NCBI GenBank assembly: GCA_000310025.1
Contig: FN649727.1
Coordinates: 237,834 to 262,487, forward strand
Direction of reading: 5' to 3'
Source: Ectocarpus siliculosus
Taxonomy: Eukaryota > Sar > Phaeophyceae > Ectocarpales > Ectocarpaceae
DNA length: 24,654 nt
The position numbers and the translations under genes were made by a program. Position 1 is the stretch's first letter. The number at the start of each line of letters is the position of its first letter. A model generated the notes under the pieces. That model was given only the letters and a program-made list of their open reading frames with translations, did not search any database and was not told the DNA's origin. Shown here one piece after another: positions 18,802 to 24,654 of the stretch.

Positions 18802-21800
18802 GTCATGACGCGTGACGGCAAGAAGATCAGAGAAAGCCGTTACACCGCTGGCTCATGAAGAGGCAACCAACGACGTGGCACCTTTTTTTTGTGCCACCGT
18901 TTTGTTGCTTGGTCGGAAAGAGAGGGCTATGTTTTGCTCCCTGTCGTGCTGTGTCGTCCTTCCTCTTATTACTTACCGTGTCACTGCTGCTGTTGCTGCT
19001 GTCGCTATCCCCTGTCCTTGTCGGGCGTGTGTCCCGCGTACGCTTGCTCTTGCTGAACAATTATTAATATAATAAAAAAAGCAACACGGACGAGCGGCAG
19101 CTGAAGGCGGTAATGGAGTTCCGCAAGGCGTATAGCGCGCAGGCATTGGAAGGATCCAACATCCCCAAGGTGAACGTGGAGCGGGTGCAGTATTTTTTTG
19201 TAGACTGTTCTGCGAAATGGACATCTGTAGGCAAGTGGAATCAGCGCGTGACGTTGTTATGCTTTTGGGGTTATCGCGTAGAAACCCGAACGCTTTTCGT
19301 TTCGACAGCATGTAAAAATATGATCTTGCGGTACATCTCATCAACGTCAACTGGTTTGAAGGAGTAGAGAAAGTGTAAAAAGCGATCAACGAAGGTTTTC
19401 TTTTGGATCCAGCTACATATCATAGAATTTTTTCAGTCCAATGATGTCTTGGTTGTTGTCGTGCGTTGCTCTACTTTCCGTGCCAAATGTCTTGGGTTTG
19501 TCCCTTGTGTTGCGGTGCTTTCCGTGCCCTATTTTTTGTTGCCTATTGCTGGTGTTGATTTTTTTTTGATAATATACAATCGAAAAGATTTCCCTTTCGA
19601 GCTATAACCACAGCGTGGAAGGGGATGTGCTTGAGTCTTTGCAGTAAGTTGGAAAACAACCGGAAGAAAAAATGGGTTTGTTCAGGGTCTATTTAAGCCT
19701 ATGCACTGAATTTCGTTTGTTGCTTTTCGCTACGGGTGCCGTTCGTTGCCCTTTGTGTTACGCTGTTCGCTGTCTGTCCCAACGTCTTGGGTTTTGTCTC
19801 GTGTTGCTTCCCTTTCCGTGCCCTAATGTTGATTTTTTCCCTCTTTTCCCCCGGTTGCCGATCGTTTCCCTTCAAATTTTGCAGGACCCGTTTACACTGT
19901 TCGCTGTCTGGTTTGAGGAGGCACGGATCGCCCGCGCCAGCGAGCCGGGAGCGATGTGCCTGTCCACAGTCGGCCCGACCGGCCGTCCGAGCGCCCGTTA
20001 CGTAATGCTACAGGTGCGTCGGCCGTTGGTTGTAGGTTGACAACTGACAGCGCAACTTGCGCAAGGTGCCCCGACCGGCTGTTTTTTTTATTTCTTGTTT
20101 CTTGTCGGTCGAAGTATATTTGAACACACCTTACGCAAGATGCGTCCGCCGCTAGTTGTGGGTCGAAATGAAAACGCACCTGCTGTCTGGAGAATAGCTG
20201 CAGCAGCAGCAGCCGTAGTGCCTGCGGTGAAGGGTTATGAAGTGTGCAGCCCTTCTTGTCGGTGCGTATGGCCGGCGCGATGTTCTTTCCACCGGGCTGC
20301 TGTCGCCATTTTTTCGTGCTGTGCTTTTTTTTGTGCGGAAGGGGTCTCGATGGGCAATATTATTTCTTTTTGTATTCTGTCTCCATACATTTAATTGAAG
20401 TGTTGGATTTGGTTGATATGATGTGAGTGAGTGAGTGATTTTTTTTATTTCTGATTCAGGTTGGACAGCAAGGCTAGCCGTCTGACCAGTAAAAACATCA
20501 TTGCAAGTCTCAGCGCCGCTACAAACGGAGACCGCTTGCCAGTGTGTCTGTGTGGGTGCGTGCCATCGTGTTTTTCCGTCTATTCTGGACGTTGGTCCTT
20601 ACACCTTACACTGTTCACTTGAACATTTGTTTTTTGTTTTGTTTTTTGTTGGACGCACCAGCCGGGCGGGGTCACACAAGTTTTTTTTTTCCGCCTGCCT
20701 TTTTGCAGTGCTTGCCATCAGTTTTGTACTTGGAAGATAGTTATCTAATCACTGATAGACTACTCGTTGGAGATAGATAGTAGTGCCACAGCGTTAGTCG
20801 AAGGGCATGTGTTGAACGTGTCTGCAGCAAGTGTGGGAGAGAGGCTGCTGGACACGTGCGCTTGTTTGTATACTGTTGGAGCCCATGCGCTGTTTTTTTT
20901 GTCGCGAGAAGGATTCTGCAGGCTCTTTGATCCTCTCGCAATTCGTCTTCCCCCTCTCCCTCTCCCTATCCCTATCCCTATCCCTCTCTTCGCCCGCCGT
21001 GACATCGACCTATGAATATCAATAGACGTGTTGGATGGGTAGGTCAAGCAAATATAATACTTCTGTTTCACACTCAAGTGCGAGAGAAAAGTTGGTGCTC
21101 GTGCCTAGATATGCTGTTTGCGTTTTCGGATGAAGCCGCTCTAAAGTCACGACATCGTGCTTACGACATCGTGCTTGCAAGAGAACGTACATCATGGGCG
21201 ATAATTTGCTCCCGCTCGTTCTAGGCTTATGCTGACATTTTTGTGTTTGTGCTGTCTACCTCTGAACTGCTGCCTTGACTTTACGATGCTTTCCCTCTGT
21301 TGTGCTGATGTTTGCCGCGCGTTGTTTTTGTCAGGGTTTCGACAAGAGAGGGTTCGTTTGGTACACCAACTTCGAGAGCCGCAAGTCTCAAGAGATGTCG
21401 CACAACCCTTACGGTGCGTTGTCGTTCTGGTGGAGCGAGGTTCAGCGCGCTGTACGCATCGAGGGGGTGATGACCAAGGTGACGTTCGATTGTTCGATAT
21501 TTTAGTTTCAGCGAACGCATCTTTTTTTTTTTTCAACAAGCGCACAATTTTTTTCGCCAAGAAAGATAACGAAACCCGCACCCACCCTCTCTGGGTACAC
21601 ATGAGTCAGATGCATATAGATTGACATGGGACAAGTGCTGTGCCATTCAACAACGTACAGCATGCATGCCCTGGAGGTTTGGTGCTAGATGCATCCTCTG
21701 TACGGAACACGATACAGAGAGTGAGCACATGTACGGAAGATTGAAGGTACTCAATGTGCTTCGTAGATCTCTTGTAGTGATGAAAGACAGACAGTTTCAC

Positions 21801-24318
21801 ATACAAGTGCATTACTCGAGAAAGAAAAGAAACCACCACTCAGCAACAACGTCTACCAGGTGTCTGGCATACTCCGGATGCATCTGTAGCACCAAACCTT
21901 CAGGGCATGCATGCTGTACGTTGTTGAATGGTACATGTACCGAAAAGATGAAGAGTGTGCGCTTTAAGTGCTAATTCTTTGTGTCGATTACGTTCTAGAC
22001 TAGTCTATATTGCCACATGTATGATCCTTCGTGATTCTGTCATGGTGTCTGACTTCTGTTTTCTGGTTCAAATAAACACTGCTTCTACAGCAGTCTAGCC
22101 ATCGCAAACGTGCACCAAGATGCAATTAAGTATTGCACATCTTGAAGGTATATCTTGAAGGTATATCTATCTTGGAAATTCTTTTGTTAACTATTGGAGT
22201 TTCTCTTGGTAAACGCAGTAAAAACCTTGTAGCATACACAGCAGTAAACGCTGTATCATTCAAAGTTAATCTATTTTTCGTTGAGAACATTTCTTCGAAT
22301 TCAATTGGTATGTCGTTTCTTGTATGACTTCCATTGCGGGGGAGTGTTGGAATACTCTATGTCAGTCATTAGAGTTTGCACTGCTGTAAACAACAGTAAG
22401 TAGGTATTCACCTAAGGAGCATTACCGGAATAGTCTTCGGTATGTTGATTCAGTTATCGGATCATTGTACACACCTACGGGTTATACATTGAACCATAGA
22501 ATTATGGTACATCGGACCATTGTCCTATAGGATATTCTAGAAACGTTGCCATAGGTCGCAGTGACCGTCTATTACCGTGATCGGTACGTTGCAATAGCCC
22601 GTGTGTGTTTCCTTTCCGTGATGACGGTGGATGGCTCGCCCCCGTGGTGCTCGCCCCCACTCGCCCACTTCTTTCTTCTTCTCCTTTCTCTCTTCTCACC
22701 TTTCGGCCAACGAAGCGCCAATACAACCATATCATCTGGTCTACAACACAAGTGTACCTTACAGTCACTCTGTGAGCCTCTGCACACTGTTGCTACACAG
22801 TGGCCACTGCCAGGGATACACCTATCACAAAGGTTTCATCCCAACACGAGTGTTTTTTCGCCGTGCTTCGGTGTGTATGCATAGCATGATTTTTTATTTT
22901 CTTTGTATTTTCGTGGTTCGCAACTTCCATCTGGCCAAAACTCTCTATCAAATGAAGTACTTTCCCCTTGAGTCGTCGTCCATGCCCTTTTCCAGGGACA
23001 GATGCTAATTTGGAGTGTTCTGTCAACGTGTCTGTATCTCGGACGCGCGTATACATACGCCAAAGCTGGCGGATTTCTTGCACTTGCCAGTTGAACAGTT
23101 TTTTGGGTTGTGGTTGGAGGTACGTAGACACGAAAGCAAAACCACTATTATAGCAGAGCCTCACTAGGCCTTACCCACCGCTACACCCTAAACTCGCACC
23201 CAAAACCCAAGCTAGGATGTTGTGCAGTGGGTAGGCTAGGTCGCTGTACCGAGCTACTGGAGCGTGCTTCGCGCTCGCCAGCTATGGCGTAGGCGTACAT
23301 ACGCATCGTCCTATATCTCTGCCGGTCGCCCCGGTGGTCTAGTTGGTAACCTCGAAACCTTCTAGAGGTCAGGTCAAGGGTTCGAATCCCGGCGTAAGTG
23401 AGTTTTTCTTGCAAAGTGAGTTTTTCTCTCGCTTCCGCTCCTGGCCTAGTGGACAGCGCTAGTTCGTGTGTACACAGAGGAAACAGAGTGCTGAACTCTT
23501 CTCGCATTAAAAATCGGAGGCAAAGTACCGCAGGAGGGGAGGGTAGAGAGGGGCTCTTCTGTGTGACCACGGGTTGGAGTAAACGACACTAGTGCTGTGA
23601 GCGCTGATTTGAAGCGAAGACAAAAAAAAAAAAAACTCTGGTTGTATCGCTGGTGGATCCTCGATATGCTGGCGCGCAGTCTTTCCTCCCAACGCGATAT
23701 TTCGTATATAGCTCCCCACACACACACACACACATTTTGCGGTAGCCATGAATGGTGGTCGAGCAGATTGTATTGTGCGGGGTCGAGAACCCTCACTCCG
23801 CGCAAGGGGGATAATCGCACCACGTTGTGTGAAATTGGTCAAGCACCCTCGAGGCAGTGCTTACAACTGTCTATGGAAGTGAAAGCACCAGAAAATAAAT
23901 TAAGTCATACGCAGTTGTCATCCGTACGCAAGGAAGTAAGCACAAGATGCCGAACACCCTTAGCAGGATGAAGCGCACCCTTCATGCGACTCGCCGAATA
24001 CTCCACGGCGCTTCGCGCTTGGTGATGTGAGAGCCTGGTCCGGTGAGGACCCGGCGTGCTCCGTCCTGGCTTTGTAGGGGTGCGAGGTCAACGGTCTAAC
24101 GAGTAAAATGCATGAAAAGGAGAACGTCCCTGACGGCCACCCCAATGAATGAAACTTATGGAATGAACGGTGTTTTGGCTTTGCAGGTGACGGAGAAGGA
24201 GAGCACGGAGTACTTCAAGAGTCGCCCCCGTGGGAGTCAGGTCGGTGCGTGGGCGCTGCACCAGAGCCGGCCGGTGGAAAGCCGCGGGTCTCTCGAGGCA
24301 AACGTTAAGGACGTGCAG
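18701..24318 (+). CDS. Pyridoxine/pyridoxamine 5'-phosphate oxidase, C-terminus off window
   Basis: PNPO uses FMN and oxygen to oxidise pyridoxine or pyridoxamine 5'-phosphate to pyridoxal 5'-phosphate (vitamin B6 synthesis and salvage). Exons 19082-19169, 19885-20013, 21335-21478 and 24187-24318 join at phase 0. They give FRKAY, DPFTLFAVWFEEA, GAMCLSTVG, PSARYVML, GFVWYTNFESRKSQEM, HNPYGALSFWW, YFKSRPRGSQVGAWALHQSR. Compared with E. coli PdxH, the counterparts of the RREY substrate motif, Arg67, Tyr82-Thr83, Arg88-Lys89, Tyr129, Arg133, Ser137 and Gln146-Ser147 are present. Lys72 is replaced by Gln and Gln111 by Ala. The C-terminal WGG and RLHDR region must lie right of the window. A possible first exon at 18701-18801 is phase-compatible but weak. 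Family assignment is firm; catalytic competence is open. Confidence 0.9.
19082..19169 (+). CDS. PNPO exon with RKAY substrate motif
   Basis: The frame reads NTDERQLKAVMEFRKAY and then 12 residues to the donor CCAAG|GTGAAC. This matches the spacing between RREY and DPLTLF in E. coli PdxH. Residues before the ATG at 19113 also resemble the PdxH N-terminus, which favours an exon start at 19082 (acceptor AAAAAAAG, unusual) or 19101. The frame is closed by TAA at 19065. Confidence 0.75.
19885..20013 (+). CDS. PNPO exon, DPFTLF to PSARYVMLQ
   Basis: The exon encodes 43 residues including DPFTLFAVWFEEA and GRPSARYVMLQ, the first strand region of the FMN-binding fold. The acceptor is ATTTTGCAG and the donor is CAG|GTGCGT, phase 0. 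The last codon is CAG (Gln) where PNPO normally has Lys. Confidence 0.92.
20014..21334 (+). other. PNPO intron (1.3 kb)
   Basis: This intron sits between the VMLQ and GFDK exons, whose junction is gapless against PNPO. It is T-rich and includes a CCCTAT/CCCTCT hexamer run at about 20951-20990. I see no gene in it. Confidence 0.75.
20951..20990. repeat. CCCTCT/CCCTAT hexamer run
   Basis: About six imperfect hexamers with CCCTAT at the centre lie in a PNPO intron. It resembles but is not the CCCTAA telomere repeat. Confidence 0.85.
21335..21478 (+). CDS. PNPO exon, GFVWYTNFESRK
   Basis: The exon encodes 48 residues with FVWYTNFESRK (FMN-contacting Tyr-Thr and Arg-Lys) and NPYGALSFWW. The closing VQRAVRIEG has Ala where RQVRVEG-type sequences have Gln. 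The acceptor is TTTTTGTCAG and the donor is AAG|GTGACG, phase 0. Confidence 0.93.
21642..21931. mobile_element. 290-bp foldback element (MITE-like)
   Basis: The arms at 21642-21696 and 21876-21931 are inverted copies: both read CCATTCAACAACGTACAGC inward and stay alike to GATGCATCC. There is one mismatch and one 2-base gap over about 55 bases. The 179-bp centre is not symmetric. Size and near-perfect terminal inverted repeats fit a MITE or a hairpin RNA source. No clear target-site duplication is visible, and any frame inside is probably incidental. Confidence 0.75.
22345..22748 (+). mobile_element. Possible Copia-type LTR
   Basis: A purine run GCGGGGGAG (22336-22344), which looks like a polypurine tract, is followed by TGTTGGAATACTC, a typical Copia LTR start. 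About 404 bp later the sequence TCTACAACA closes a TGTTG/CAACA terminal inverted pair, after a pyrimidine-rich stretch. No second LTR, primer-binding site or recognisable pol sequence is present in the window, so this would be a lone 3' LTR of a decayed element. Confidence 0.35.
23323..23635 (+). mobile_element. Possible tRNA-derived SINE
   Basis: An A-box TGGTCTAGTTGG (23336-23347) and a B-box GGTTCGAATCC (23380-23390) are spaced as in a tRNA. The flanking acceptor stem does not pair, so it is not a functional tRNA. About 230 bases of unrelated body follow, ending in 14 A. CTCTG occurs both just before the head (23318) and just after the A run (23636), a possible short target duplication. 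Confidence 0.4.
23717..23734. repeat. (CA)9 microsatellite
   Basis: Nine CA units lie inside a PNPO intron. Confidence 0.93.
24187..24318 (+). CDS. PNPO exon, YFKSRPRGSQVGAW
   Basis: The exon encodes 44 residues with the signature YFKSRPRGSQVGAW and HQSRPVESR, carrying Tyr, Arg and Ser contacts for the substrate phosphate. Lys replaces the usual His after YF; from memory the yeast enzyme has YFK too. The acceptor is GCTTTGCAG and the donor is CAG|GTGTGT. Confidence 0.93.
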
Positions 24319-24654
24319 GTGTGTGCATGGTGGTGATATAGAAGCATTTCAGTAGCCTTTGCGAGGTTATTTAATGTTGGTGGTTGTAGGATAGGAACCC
24401 CCCCCCCCCTCTCTTTTTCACAGATTAATAGTAGAATTCCTCGCGAGTGCGGTCCAAGCATGTAGGAGGGAGGAACAGGTTTGTAAAGAGATTGAGGATA
24501 TGATGTCGATCTATCAAGGGGATGTTAGATTTTCGTCCCCGGCCCCCTCGAACGCCAGTCAGCCCTGTGTGCCCGATATAGCCCTATTGTATGTATCGGC
24601 CTTGTTAACACGGAATAATCCCACCGCCGCATATTCTTACCACCGATCGATCAC

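Larger units (their letters stand above)
21479..24186 (+). other. PNPO intron rich in mobile-element relics (2.7 kb)
   Basis: This intron holds the foldback element at 21642-21931, the possible LTR at 22345-22748 and the possible SINE at 23323-23635. I see no independent protein gene in it. Confidence 0.7.

Noticed and set aside
20460-20540. Extra PNPO exon after an acceptor-like GATTCAG
   Set aside because: PNPO reads without a gap from VMLQ to GFDK. At phase 0 this segment meets a TAG after five codons.
20951-20990. Interstitial telomere repeat
   Set aside because: The unit is CCCTAT or CCCTCT, not CCCTAA.
23329-23397. Functional tRNA gene
   Set aside because: The A and B boxes are good but the acceptor and T stems do not pair, so it was listed as a SINE head instead.

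Overview
The window reads as nuclear DNA of a eukaryote, most likely a brown alga or another stramenopile. No operons or bacterial signals are visible. All three recognisable genes are split by GT-AG-type introns. The ankyrin repeats have the A-M-D-x-A-A-x-x-G-H-L-D style common in stramenopiles, and CAG/CTG tracts are frequent. The lineage is an inference from style, since no database search was possible.

Layout. (1) Bases 137-4929, minus strand: the 5' part of a CUL4-type cullin gene. Five exons rebuild 253 residues in unbroken frame, and the gene runs off the left edge. Its first intron (2675-4830) also holds an unexplained minus-strand reading frame at 3549-3689. (2) Bases 4930-5641: the gap between two divergent gene starts, probably a shared promoter region. 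(3) Bases 5642-16286, plus strand: an ankyrin-repeat gene of about six exons and 371 residues, with one very long intron of about 7.6 kb (6174-13764). (4) Bases 16287-18700: no convincing gene. This stretch holds a tRNA-like relic and a diverged repeat array whose units carry a foldback core. (5) Bases 18701-24318, plus strand: a pyridoxine/pyridoxamine 5'-phosphate oxidase (PNPO) gene. Four exons are well supported and one 5' exon is tentative; the C-terminal exon(s) lie beyond the right edge. Its introns contain a 290-bp foldback element, a possible Copia-type LTR and a possible tRNA-derived SINE.

The genes do not form a pathway. CUL4 is the scaffold of a ubiquitin ligase, PNPO makes pyridoxal 5'-phosphate, and the ankyrin protein has no assignable partner. 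The points most worth a second look are the PNPO protein lacking two normally conserved ligand contacts (Lys to Gln and Gln to Ala), the foldback repeat family, the 290-bp foldback element, a GC-AG intron in CUL4, and CTG microsatellites lying directly upstream of two CUL4 splice acceptors.

Exon boundaries were set by hand from splice signals, reading phase and recalled family alignments. Transcription start sites, UTRs and polyadenylation sites could not be placed.
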